Below are positions 1 to 6,209 of a DNA stretch of 7,312 nucleotides, piece after piece. The position numbers and the translations under genes are program-made. The notes under the pieces were generated by a model. The model was given only the letters and a program-made list of their open reading frames with translations. It was not told where the DNA came from and ran no database searches. Source of the stretch: Actinomycetales bacterium. Its GTDB lineage: Bacteria; Actinomycetota; Actinomycetes; Actinomycetales; Dermabacteraceae. The number at the start of each line of letters is the position of its first letter. Position 1 is the stretch's first letter. The DNA lies in the NCBI GenBank assembly GCA_012799425.1, contig JAAZLF010000186.1, positions 1-7,312 on the forward strand, given 5' to 3'.

Positions 1-6
1 CCCGCC

Positions 7-1083
7 ATGACCCCACAGACTCCTCGCCGTCGGCGTCCGCCCGGCCTGCGTGATGTCGCCGAGCTCGCCGGGGTGTCCATGAAGACGGTCTCCAACGTCG
101 TCCACGGCTACGCCCGGGTGCGGCCGGAGACCCGCGAGCGGGTGCAGGCGGCGATCGAGCGCACCGGCTACCGGCCACAGCTCGCGGCGCAGCAGCTGCG
201 CACCGGTGCCAGCGGCATCGTCACCCTCGCCCTGCCCTCTTTGACGTTCAGCTACTTCTCCGACATCGCACAGCACTTCATCGACCAGGCCCAGGAGCGG
301 GGCCGCACGGTGGTGCTGCACAGCACGTCCGCCGGCCGCGAGCAGGAGGTGGAGGTGCTCGAGGGCTTCAAGCGCCGCCTGGGCGACGGAGTCATCTTCA
401 ATCCACTGCTGCTCGAGGAGCAGTACTTCCGCTCGGTGGACGAACTGCCCCAGCCCACCATGCTGATCGGCGAGCACATCCCGGACCGGGATCTGCCCGC
501 CGGCTCGGACTACGTGCGGGTCGACAACACCCGGGCCACCTCCGATGCGACCGACCACCTCCTGGAATCCGGGCGGCGGACCTTCGCCTTCGTGGGAGAC
601 CTGCCCACCGACGATCCGACGCGGCACCCGCACGGCTCGGCGCCGCTGCGGATCGACGGGTTCCGCCGCTCCCTGGCGCGCCACGGCCTGAACCCCGATC
701 GCGCCCCGCTGCAGAGGGTCGAGAACTGGCACCGCCACGACGGCCGCAGCGCCGCGCACGTGCTGCTCGACGAACACCCGGACGTCGACGCCATCGTGTG
801 CGCGAACGACGAGCTGGCGCTGGGTGTGCTGGCCGGACTGCGCGAGCGGGGCAGGCGCGTCCCGCAGGACGTCGGCGTCGTGGGGTACGACGACTCCCCC
901 GAGTCGCCCTACTCCTTCCCGCCGCTGACCACCATCAGCCCGGACAAGACGTTCCTGGCCCGCATCGCCCTGGACATGCTCATCGAACGCATCGACGGCT
1001 ACGACGGGCCTCCGCGGATCGTGACGACCCCGCACCAGCTCGTCGTGCGCGACTCCTCGCGCGCGGCGACGCTCGAGATCTGA
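7..1083 (+). CDS. LacI-family transcriptional repressor (first of two paralogues)
   Basis: A 358-residue sugar-responsive DNA-binding repressor of the LacI/GalR family, full length for the family. The N-terminal helix-turn-helix spans about residues 14-33 ([11 protein letters not shown], then recognition helix MKTVSNVV). The hinge helix is near 57-65 (PQLAAQQLR), with Leu64 at the position that intercalates in the minor groove in LacI. The rest is a periplasmic-binding-protein-like sensor domain with family landmarks CAND (Asn267-Asp268) and VGYDD (residues 292-296), which line the ligand pocket in relatives. The C-terminal part has LTTISPDK in place of the commoner LTTVRQP. It lies directly upstream of, and in line with, an importer operon whose promoter carries a LacI-type operator, so it is probably the local repressor. 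The ATG at 7 is followed by a basic tail typical of the family, but only 6 bases precede it and the frame is open to the window edge, so no ribosome binding site can be checked and a longer N-terminus is possible. The effector sugar is unknown. Confidence 0.93.
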   Translation: MTPQTPRRRRPPGLRDVAELAGVSMKTVSNVVHGYARVRPETRERVQAAIERTGYRPQLAAQQLRTGASGIVTLALPSLTFSYFSDIAQHFIDQAQERGRTVVLHSTSAGREQEVEVLEGFKRRLGDGVIFNPLLLEEQYFRSVDELPQPTMLIGEHIPDRDLPAGSDYVRVDNTRATSDATDHLLESGRRTFAFVGDLPTDDPTRHPHGSAPLRIDGFRRSLARHGLNPDRAPLQRVENWHRHDGRSAAHVLLDEHPDVDAIVCANDELALGVLAGLRERGRRVPQDVGVVGYDDSPESPYSFPPLTTISPDKTFLARIALDMLIERIDGYDGPPRIVTTPHQLVVRDSSRAATLEI

Positions 1084-1110
1084 GCTCAGTCACCCGACCC
1101 CGCTGGTCAC

Positions 1111-1126
1111 GGCGCTGCAGCGCGCC
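1111..1126. terminator. GC-rich palindrome after first repressor gene, possible weak terminator
   Basis: GCGCTGCAGCGC at 1112-1123 is a perfect 12-base palindrome. The slightly larger span can also fold as GGCGC-(TGCAGC)-GCGCC. It lies 28 bases after the repressor stop codon and about 40 bases before the operon promoter, where a terminator would be expected. No T-run follows, so it is not a classical intrinsic terminator. It could equally be a protein-binding site or chance in GC-rich DNA. Confidence 0.22.
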
Positions 1127-1166
1127 TCTCGCCGCCCCCGAGCCCCCGCCCTCCCAGCCCGGCCGC

Positions 1167-1196
1167 TTGCCCCAGCGCTTTACAACGCTGTAATAT
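1167..1196 (+). promoter_or_regulatory. Putative sigma70-type promoter of the importer operon
   Basis: TTGCCC at 1167-1172 (4 of 6 matches to the -35 consensus) and TAATAT at 1191-1196 (close to the -10 consensus) are separated by 18 bases. The predicted transcription start is near 1203, giving a leader of about 68 bases before the ATG at 1271. The short AT-rich patch around 1179-1196 stands out against GC-rich surroundings. Its position immediately upstream of the binding-protein gene, overlapped by an operator, supports regulated transcription of the 1271-5030 genes. Inferred from sequence only. Confidence 0.6.
1180..1193. promoter_or_regulatory. Putative LacI-family operator
   Basis: TTACAACGCTGTAA is a near-perfect palindrome centred on CG. 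Six of seven base pairs are symmetric; the only break is A1185 against C1188. A central CpG with AT-rich outer arms is the usual form of LacI/GalR-family operators. It sits within the promoter spacer and covers the first three bases of the -10 box, so a bound repressor would block RNA polymerase. A second, offset inverted repeat (CAGCG at 1173-1177 with CGCTG at 1186-1190) shares the same DNA. Likely ligands are the LacI proteins encoded at 7-1083 and 5130-6209. Confidence 0.65.
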
Positions 1197-1257
1197 CTGC
1201 GCCGGGCCGCCTGTTCGACGCAGAAACAAGCGGTCACATGCAGATTTTCCCTCCCGC

Positions 1258-1264
1258 AGGACGG
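1258..1264 (+). promoter_or_regulatory. Ribosome binding site fixing the binding-protein start
   Basis: AGGACGG lies 6 bases before the ATG at 1271. An in-frame ATG at 1238 would add 11 residues ahead of the twin-arginine signal and has no comparable purine-rich site upstream. The site therefore decides for 1271. Confidence 0.6.
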
Positions 1265-1270
1265 AACACC

Positions 1271-2602
1271 ATGAAACGACGCAGTTTCCTCGCGGCCTCC
1301 GCCGCGGCTGCCGGGCTCGCCACCTCAGGATGCGGCAACCTCGCCAGCTCCGACCCCGGCACACTCACCTTCATGTTCCGCGGTGGCATCGCGGAACGCG
1401 AGGCATACAACCAGGCCATCGTCGAGTTCGAGCGCCAGAACGGCGTCACGGTGAACGTCATCGTCACCGAAGGGGATCAGTACGCCACCAAGCTCCAGGC
1501 CGCGATCCTGGGCCGGAAGACCCCGGATGTCTTCTACTTCGACTCCGGCACGCTGAAGCCGTACGTGATCAACGATGTACTCGCCGACCTGACACCGCAT
1601 CTCGAGGACGCCGGGACCGCAGTGGACGAGATCTGGCCGCTGGGCACCGAGCTGTACCGCTTCGACGGCACCACCCAGGGGACCGGGCCCCTCTACGGGC
1701 TGCCCAAGGATCTGGGCCCCTTCTCCTTCGGCTACAACCGCACAATGTTCGAGGAGGCCGGGATCCCGCTGCCGGACCCGGAGGTGCCCTACACCTGGGA
1801 GGAGTTCCTCGAGGTCTGCCGCGAGCTCACCCGCGACCTCGACGGCGACGGGGCGCTGGACCAGTGGGGCACAGGGCTGAACGTCACCTGGAACCTCCAG
1901 CCGCTGGCGTGGTCGAACGGCGCGGACTGGTCCGATCCGCAGGGGCGGACGGTCACCGTGGACACTCCCGAGTTCGCCGAGGCCCTCCAGTTCTTCGCCG
2001 ATCTGCAGAACGTCCACGAGGTGACCCCCTCGATCGCCGAGTCGCAGACCATGGACACCTACCAGCGCTGGATGCGCGGCCAGATCGCCTTCTTCCCGGT
2101 CGCGCCCTGGGACCTGTCCACCTACCGTGACCTCGACTTCGACTGGGACCTGCTCCCCTACCCCGTCGGCTCCACCGGGCAGACGGCCAGCTGGATCGGG
2201 TCGCTGGGGATCGGGGTCGCCAAGAGCTCGGCCGATCCCGCGATGGCCGCCCGCCTGGCGGCCTTCCTCTCCGCGGACCCGCAGACCCAGCAGCTGCTGG
2301 TCGACGCCGGGATCCAGATCCCGAACATCCGCTCGACCGCCCTCGAGTGGGCGCAGGACGACAGCTACATGCCGGTCAACAAGGCCGAGATGATCCGGAT
2401 CGTCGAGGACTACGGCCGGCCGCTGCCGGGCTACAACACCTACAACGCCGAGTGGTACCAGGAGTTCTTCACCAACATCCAGCCGGTCCTGGACGGAGAC
2501 CGGACCGCCCAGGACTACGTCACCTGGGTCCAGCCGCGGATGCAGAAGCTGCTCGACGCCGCGAACCGCCAGGAACGGATCGACAAGGGGGATCACCGAT
2601 GA
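1271..2602 (+). CDS. Carbohydrate ABC transporter substrate-binding lipoprotein (CUT1, family 1)
   Basis: A 443-residue extracellular solute-binding protein that captures a sugar or oligosaccharide outside the membrane and delivers it to the two permeases encoded next. The N-terminus KRRSFLA is a twin-arginine (Tat) motif. It is followed by an alanine-rich hydrophobic stretch and a lipobox ending TSGC, so Cys21 would be lipidated and the mature protein anchored to the membrane. The body shows family-1 binding-protein features: an early LTFMFRGG strand, DVFYFD, YGLPKDLGPF followed by YNRTMFEEAGI, and TWEEFLEVCREL. Residues 189-200 (DLDGDGALDQWG) form an EF-hand-like acidic loop, seen in many sugar-binding proteins and possibly calcium-binding. 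Length is normal. The last codons overlap the next gene by 4 bases (ATGA). The promoter and operator at 1167-1196 should control it. The ligand cannot be assigned from sequence. Confidence 0.93.
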   Translation: MKRRSFLAASAAAAGLATSGCGNLASSDPGTLTFMFRGGIAEREAYNQAIVEFERQNGVTVNVIVTEGDQYATKLQAAILGRKTPDVFYFDSGTLKPYVINDVLADLTPHLEDAGTAVDEIWPLGTELYRFDGTTQGTGPLYGLPKDLGPFSFGYNRTMFEEAGIPLPDPEVPYTWEEFLEVCRELTRDLDGDGALDQWGTGLNVTWNLQPLAWSNGADWSDPQGRTVTVDTPEFAEALQFFADLQNVHEVTPSIAESQTMDTYQRWMRGQIAFFPVAPWDLSTYRDLDFDWDLLPYPVGSTGQTASWIGSLGIGVAKSSADPAMAARLAAFLSADPQTQQLLVDAGIQIPNIRSTALEWAQDDSYMPVNKAEMIRIVEDYGRPLPGYNTYNAEWYQEFFTNIQPVLDGDRTAQDYVTWVQPRMQKLLDAANRQERIDKGDHR

Positions 2603-3558
2603 GCATCCTGCGCACCGAGGAGCCGCGCACCCGCCGCTCCTCCCCGCCCGCACCGCCTGCTCCCGCCGGCGGCACCTCCACTGCCCTGCACCGCAGCGAG
2701 CGCCGCTGGGCGGCCCTGTTCGTCGCCCCGGTGACCCTCGGCTTCGCCCTGTTCGCAGTGCTGCCGTTCCTGTTCTCGCTGTACACCGCCTTCACGAACT
2801 GGAACGGGCTGAGCGCCCCCACCTTCACCGGCCTGGAGAACTTCCGGCTGATGATGGCCGACGGGTATTTCTGGCAGTCCCTGTGGAACACCTTCTTCCT
2901 CCTGATCGGGATCCCGATCGGGCTGTCGATCTCGCTGGTGCTCGCGATGGCGATGAACCGCCGGATGCCCGGCCGCTCGCTGTTCCGCGTCATCTACTAC
3001 CTGCCGGTGGTGACCTCCCTGGCCGCCATCTCGATCCTGTGGCAGTGGGCGTTCAACGGTGACTTCGGCCTGATCAACCAGGGCCTGGCGCTCATCGGCA
3101 TCGACGGCCCGAACTGGCTCATGGACGCCTCGACCTCGAAGCCCGCGCTGGTGCTGATGATGGTGTGGAAGGGGCTGGGCTTCTCGATGCTGCTCTACCT
3201 CGCCGCGCTGCAATCGGTGCCCCGATCGCTGTACGAGGCCGCCGAGCTCGACGGCGCAGGCTCCCTCGGCGTCTTCCGCCACATCACTCTGCCGATGCTG
3301 CGCCCGGTCACCTTCTTCCTGGTGGTCACCAACATCATCGGGGGTTCGCAGGTGTTCACCGAGGTCAACATCATGACCCCCAACGGCGGCCCCGAATTCT
3401 CGACCGCCACCATCGTCTGGTACATCTGGCAGAAGGGCTTCCAGAACCTTCAGCTGGGGTACGCGACCGCGATGAGCCTGGCGCTCGGGCTCATCGTCTT
3501 CGTCATCACGCTCATCCAGTTCCGGATGAACGCCCGCGCCTCGTTCTCGGTGGAGTGA
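2599..3558 (+). CDS. Sugar ABC transporter permease, MalF/UgpA-like
   Basis: A 319-residue inner-membrane subunit of a CUT1 importer that forms half of the translocation channel. About six hydrophobic segments are visible (roughly residues 39-65, 95-117, 129-150, 183-205, 235-255 and 289-307). A proline-rich, probably cytoplasmic N-terminal tail precedes them. The cytoplasmic EAA loop that docks the ATPase is clear at 213-236: EAAELDG, then FRHITLPMLRP. The start at 2599 is supported by the ATGA overlap with the preceding stop and by AAGGGGGA at 2585-2592, 6 bases upstream. The frame is open as far as 2347, but that extension lies inside the binding-protein gene and would place 84 non-membrane, arginine-rich residues ahead of the protein. 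It probably pairs with the permease at 3563-4405. No ATPase gene is nearby, so a shared one elsewhere is inferred. Confidence 0.95.
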   Translation: MSILRTEEPRTRRSSPPAPPAPAGGTSTALHRSERRWAALFVAPVTLGFALFAVLPFLFSLYTAFTNWNGLSAPTFTGLENFRLMMADGYFWQSLWNTFFLLIGIPIGLSISLVLAMAMNRRMPGRSLFRVIYYLPVVTSLAAISILWQWAFNGDFGLINQGLALIGIDGPNWLMDASTSKPALVLMMVWKGLGFSMLLYLAALQSVPRSLYEAAELDGAGSLGVFRHITLPMLRPVTFFLVVTNIIGGSQVFTEVNIMTPNGGPEFSTATIVWYIWQKGFQNLQLGYATAMSLALGLIVFVITLIQFRMNARASFSVE

Positions 3559-3562
3559 AGCC

Positions 3563-4405
3563 ATGAACCGTCACCACTCGTACCGCCTGGCCAATGCCCT
3601 GGTCATCATCCTGCTGAGCCTCGGCTCGGTGCTGATGCTCGCCCCGCTGCTGTGGATGCTGTCGACCTCGCTGAAGACGATGGACGGAGTCTTCGAGCTG
3701 CCGCCCCAGTGGGTCCCGGATCCGATCGTCTGGGAGAACTACCTGCGCATCTGGGAGGCCGGACCGCTGCTGTCCGGTATCCGCAACAGCGTGATCGTCT
3801 CGCTCACGGTCACCGTGATCGGCACCCTCACCTCCTCGATGGCGGCCTTCGCCTTCTCGAAGATGCGCCTGCCCGGCAAGAACGGGCTCTTCCTGGCGAT
3901 CCTGGGCGGGATGATGATCCCGTTCCCGGCGCTGATGATCCCCACCTTCATGATCTTCGCGCAGATCGGCTGGGTGGACACCCTGCTGCCGCTCATCGTG
4001 CCGGGCCTGCTGGGGAACATCATGATGGTGTTCTTCCTGCGCCAGTACCTGCACAACGTGCCCGATTCGCTGGTGGAGGCCTCCCTCATCGACGGGGCGA
4101 CCTATCCGCAGATCTTCTGGCGGATCATCTTCCCGCTGATCCGTCCCGCGATCGCGGCGCAGTTCATCCTGTGGTTCATGGCCGTGTGGAACGACTACCT
4201 CGGCCCGATCATCTACCTGAACTCGGAGAACGTGCAGACCCTGCAGCTGGTGATCGCCAACTTCAACGCCACCTACGCGATCCAGACCGACTACCCGCTG
4301 ATCATGGCCGCCTCGCTGGTGGCGCTGCTGCCCGTCCTCGTGGTCTTCCTGATCTTCCAGCGCCAGATCATCGAGTCGATCGCGCTGACCGGGTCGAAGG
4401 GCTGA
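3563..4405 (+). CDS. Sugar ABC transporter permease, MalG/UgpE-like
   Basis: A 280-residue second channel subunit of the CUT1 importer, of the usual length for the MalG-type partner. It begins with a membrane segment near residues 11-33, followed by the typical WMLSTSLKTMDGVF turn into a periplasmic loop. It has about five further hydrophobic segments and ends in the short cytoplasmic tail FQRQIIESIALTGSKG, a common C-terminus in this family. The ATPase-docking EAA loop is at 172-195: EASLIDGAT, then FWRIIFPLIRP. The ATG lies 4 bases after the previous stop, with GGAG at 3552-3555 as ribosome binding site inside the end of the upstream gene, so the two permeases are almost certainly co-transcribed and made in step. 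Substrate unknown. Confidence 0.95.
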   Translation: MNRHHSYRLANALVIILLSLGSVLMLAPLLWMLSTSLKTMDGVFELPPQWVPDPIVWENYLRIWEAGPLLSGIRNSVIVSLTVTVIGTLTSSMAAFAFSKMRLPGKNGLFLAILGGMMIPFPALMIPTFMIFAQIGWVDTLLPLIVPGLLGNIMMVFFLRQYLHNVPDSLVEASLIDGATYPQIFWRIIFPLIRPAIAAQFILWFMAVWNDYLGPIIYLNSENVQTLQLVIANFNATYAIQTDYPLIMAASLVALLPVLVVFLIFQRQIIESIALTGSKG

Positions 4406-4409
4406 GCCG

Positions 4410-5030
4410 GTGAGCCACCGGCTGATGACCTGGCTGCAGCTGGCCACCCGCCTGGTCCTGGTGCAGGTCATGATGGCGGCGCTGACGGTGCTGGGCCTGG
4501 GCGTGCTCGGCGCGGCACCGGCGGCGACCGCGGCGGCCCGCGTAGCAGGACCGATCCGCCGCGACGAGGCGATCCCGGTGGTGGGCACGATGTGGCGCAC
4601 CTGGCGCAGCACCTTCTGGCGCGCGAACCTCGCCGCGGCTCCCGCGGCGGTGCTGGCCGTGGCCGCGGCCGGGAATCTGGCGCTGCTCGCCGTCGGCGGC
4701 GTGGAGGTCCCTGCGCCGGCCGGCACGCTGCTCGCCTCCCTCTCCGCGCTGACCGGGCTGCTCGCCGTGCTCGTGTGGCTGATCGCCGCAGTGCTCGGCG
4801 GCGAGGCGGGGAGCACGCCCGGTCAGGTGCTGCGCGCCGCAGTGCTGCTGCCGCTGGCCACCCCCGGCACGGCACTGTCGATGCTGGTCACGCTCGCAGG
4901 CGTGGCGCTGATCGTGACGACCGTCCCGGTGCTGGGGGCGCTGTGCGGGGCGTCGGCGGTGATGCTGCTGATGGAGCTGCTCGTCTCCACCCGGCGCCTG
5001 CTCCTGCGGCACCGCCTCGCACGGGCCTGA
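4410..5030 (+). CDS. DUF624 / YesL-like integral membrane protein
   Basis: A 206-residue, strongly hydrophobic protein with about five predicted membrane segments (near 14-36, 73-97, 105-129, 139-168 and 170-191). The first part, with GVLGAAPAATAA followed by a basic loop and WRTWRSTFWRAN, matches the pattern I associate with the DUF624/YesL family, which often sits beside CUT1 sugar importers. Its function is not established; accessory roles in transport are usually assumed from gene neighbourhood. The start is a GTG, 4 bases after the permease stop, with GAAGGG at 4396-4401 spaced 8 bases upstream. It is the fourth gene of the operon. The composition is very rich in alanine and leucine. If DUF624 is wrong, it remains a small polytopic membrane protein of unknown role. 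Confidence 0.78.
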   Translation: MSHRLMTWLQLATRLVLVQVMMAALTVLGLGVLGAAPAATAAARVAGPIRRDEAIPVVGTMWRTWRSTFWRANLAAAPAAVLAVAAAGNLALLAVGGVEVPAPAGTLLASLSALTGLLAVLVWLIAAVLGGEAGSTPGQVLRAAVLLPLATPGTALSMLVTLAGVALIVTTVPVLGALCGASAVMLLMELLVSTRRLLLRHRLARA

Positions 5031-5042
5031 CGCCGCGGCGTC
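5029..5042. terminator. Perfect GC palindrome at the operon end, possible weak terminator
   Basis: GACGCCGCGGCGTC is a perfect 14-base palindrome that begins inside the TGA stop of the DUF624 gene. In RNA it could fold as GACGC-(CGCG)-GCGTC. It is followed at once by another inverted repeat, CGACG at 5042-5046 with CGTCG at 5050-5054. There is no T-run, so intrinsic termination is unproven. It may be a processing or binding site, or a chance product of high GC. Confidence 0.22.
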
Positions 5043-5073
5043 GACGGCGCGTCGTGGCGCCTGTGCGTCGGCC

Positions 5074-5085
5074 CTCACCCGTGAG
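5074..5085. repeat. Short inverted repeat upstream of second repressor gene
   Basis: CTCAC-CC-GTGAG is an inverted repeat with 5-base arms, 44 bases before the ATG at 5130. It is the only compact candidate for an autoregulatory site in the gap 5031-5129. It lacks the central CG of LacI-type operators and does not resemble the site at 1180-1193. I see no convincing promoter in this gap. Confidence 0.2.
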
Positions 5086-5114
5086 CCCTTCCCCCGAACG
5101 CACCCCTCGTCGAT

Positions 5115-5119
5115 GGGAG
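5115..5119 (+). promoter_or_regulatory. Ribosome binding site fixing second repressor start
   Basis: GGGAG ends 10 bases before the ATG at 5130 but only 1 base before the in-frame ATG at 5121. A one-base spacing would not allow initiation, so translation should begin at 5130 (MSEPSRPG). Confidence 0.6.
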
Positions 5120-5129
5120 TATGGACCTC

Positions 5130-6209
5130 ATGTCAGAACCCTCCCGTCCGGGCCCGCCGCGTCCGCCCACGCTGCGCGATGTCGCCGAGCTCGCCGGGGT
5201 CTCCATCAAGACCGTCTCGAACGTGGTCAACGACTATCCGCATGTGCGGGCCTCCACGCGGGAGCGGGTGAAGGAGGCGGTCCTCACCGTGGGCTACCGC
5301 CCGCAGGCGGCGGCGCAGCAGCTGCGCACCGGGGCCAGCCGCATGATCACGCTCGCGCTGCCGTCGCTGAAGTTCACCTACTTCTCCGACCTCGCGCAGG
5401 ACTTCATCGACGAGGCGCAGCTGCGCGGTCAGACCGTCATGCTGCACTCGACCTCCGCCGGCCGCGACGAGGAGCGCAACGTCCTCAACGGCTTCAAACG
5501 GATCATCGGCGACGGGCTCATCTTCAACCCGCTGCATCTCGAGGAGGATCTGTTCGAGCGGATGGAGCGCACCCCGCAGCCCACGGTCTTCATCGGCGAG
5601 CACCTGCCCGAGACCCTCCCCTCCGGCTGTGACTACGTGAAGATCGACAACGCCGCCGCCTCACGTGACGCGACAGCCCATCTCCTGGCCGGGGGTCGTC
5701 GGCGCATCGCCTTCATCGGCGCCATCGAGTCCCCGCAGGGCAAGCAGCCGCACAGCTCGGGCACCCTGCGGCGCGACGGCTACCTGACCGCTCTGGAGGA
5801 GCATGGCCTGGGCGCCGAGGCCGCGATCGTGCAGGCCGTCGAGGACTGGCACCGGCACGACGGCGCGGAGGGCGCGGAGCAGCTGCTGCAGCGGCATCGC
5901 GACATAGACGGGATCGTGTGCGCCAACGATGATCTGGCCATCGGCGTGATGGCCCGTCTGCGCCAGCACGGCATCACCGTCCCCGACGACGTGGCGGTGA
6001 TCGGCTACGACGACACCCTGGACGCGCCCTACTCCTCCCCGCCGTTGACTACGATCTCCCCGGATAAGACGGTGCTCGCCAGCACCGCACTGGATCTCCT
6101 GGCCGAGCGGATCCAAGGGCACGACGGCCCGCCCCGGGTCATGGAGATCCCGTACACCCTGAAGGTCCGTGACAGCACCCCGGCCGTCCCCGAGCGAAAG
6201 GGCTCCTGA
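5130..6209 (+). CDS. LacI-family transcriptional repressor (second of two paralogues)
   Basis: A 359-residue LacI/GalR-family repressor, clearly paralogous to the protein at 7-1083; by eye more than half of aligned residues are identical along the whole length. The helix-turn-helix is at about 15-34, with recognition helix IKTVSNVV differing from the first paralogue by a single residue (Ile for Met). The hinge has AAQQLR with Leu65. The sensor domain contains CAND (Asn266-Asp267), IGYDD (291-295) and the same LTTISPDK segment. Near-identical DNA-reading residues imply that the two proteins recognise the same or overlapping operators, while differences in the sensor domain could give different ligands. 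The ATG at 5130 is chosen over 5121 from the ribosome-binding-site spacing. The gene follows the importer operon by 99 bases, and its stop shares one base with the thyA start, so it is probably transcribed with thyA and folA. A rare ATA isoleucine codon occurs at 5904. Confidence 0.93.
   Translation: MSEPSRPGPPRPPTLRDVAELAGVSIKTVSNVVNDYPHVRASTRERVKEAVLTVGYRPQAAAQQLRTGASRMITLALPSLKFTYFSDLAQDFIDEAQLRGQTVMLHSTSAGRDEERNVLNGFKRIIGDGLIFNPLHLEEDLFERMERTPQPTVFIGEHLPETLPSGCDYVKIDNAAASRDATAHLLAGGRRRIAFIGAIESPQGKQPHSSGTLRRDGYLTALEEHGLGAEAAIVQAVEDWHRHDGAEGAEQLLQRHRDIDGIVCANDDLAIGVMARLRQHGITVPDDVAVIGYDDTLDAPYSSPPLTTISPDKTVLASTALDLLAERIQGHDGPPRVMEIPYTLKVRDSTPAVPERKGS

Noticed and set aside
1195..1245. ATCTGC at 1195-1200 pairing with CGCAGA (1219-1224) or GCAGAT (1240-1245) as a leader RNA switch
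   Set aside because: The left arm lies at the -10 box, upstream of the predicted transcription start, so it would not be in the RNA; the arms are only 6 bases and the loops are long.
1238..1270. Upstream ATG for the binding protein
   Set aside because: It would put 11 residues ahead of the twin-arginine signal and lacks a ribosome binding site; 1271 has AGGACGG at proper spacing.
2347..2598. N-terminal extension of the first permease
   Set aside because: It lies within the binding-protein gene in another frame and is Arg/Gly-rich with no membrane character. The ATG at 2599 has a good ribosome binding site and an ATGA overlap.
1325..2653. Long minus-strand open frame of 442 residues opposite the binding-protein gene
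   Set aside because: Low-complexity Gly/Val/Arg-rich translation typical of the antisense of GC-rich coding DNA; the plus strand encodes a clear family-1 binding protein.
3512..4816. Long minus-strand open frame of 434 residues opposite the second permease and DUF624 genes
   Set aside because: Translation rich in His, Gln, Arg and Asp repeats with no recognisable domain; it spans several real plus-strand genes and is a GC-driven shadow.
6045..6070. TTGACT with a downstream GATAAG inside the second repressor gene as a thyA promoter
   Set aside because: The -35-like hexamer is good and uses uncommon TTG and ACT codons, but the AT-containing element is only 12 bases away and nothing like a -10 box occurs at 16-19 bases.
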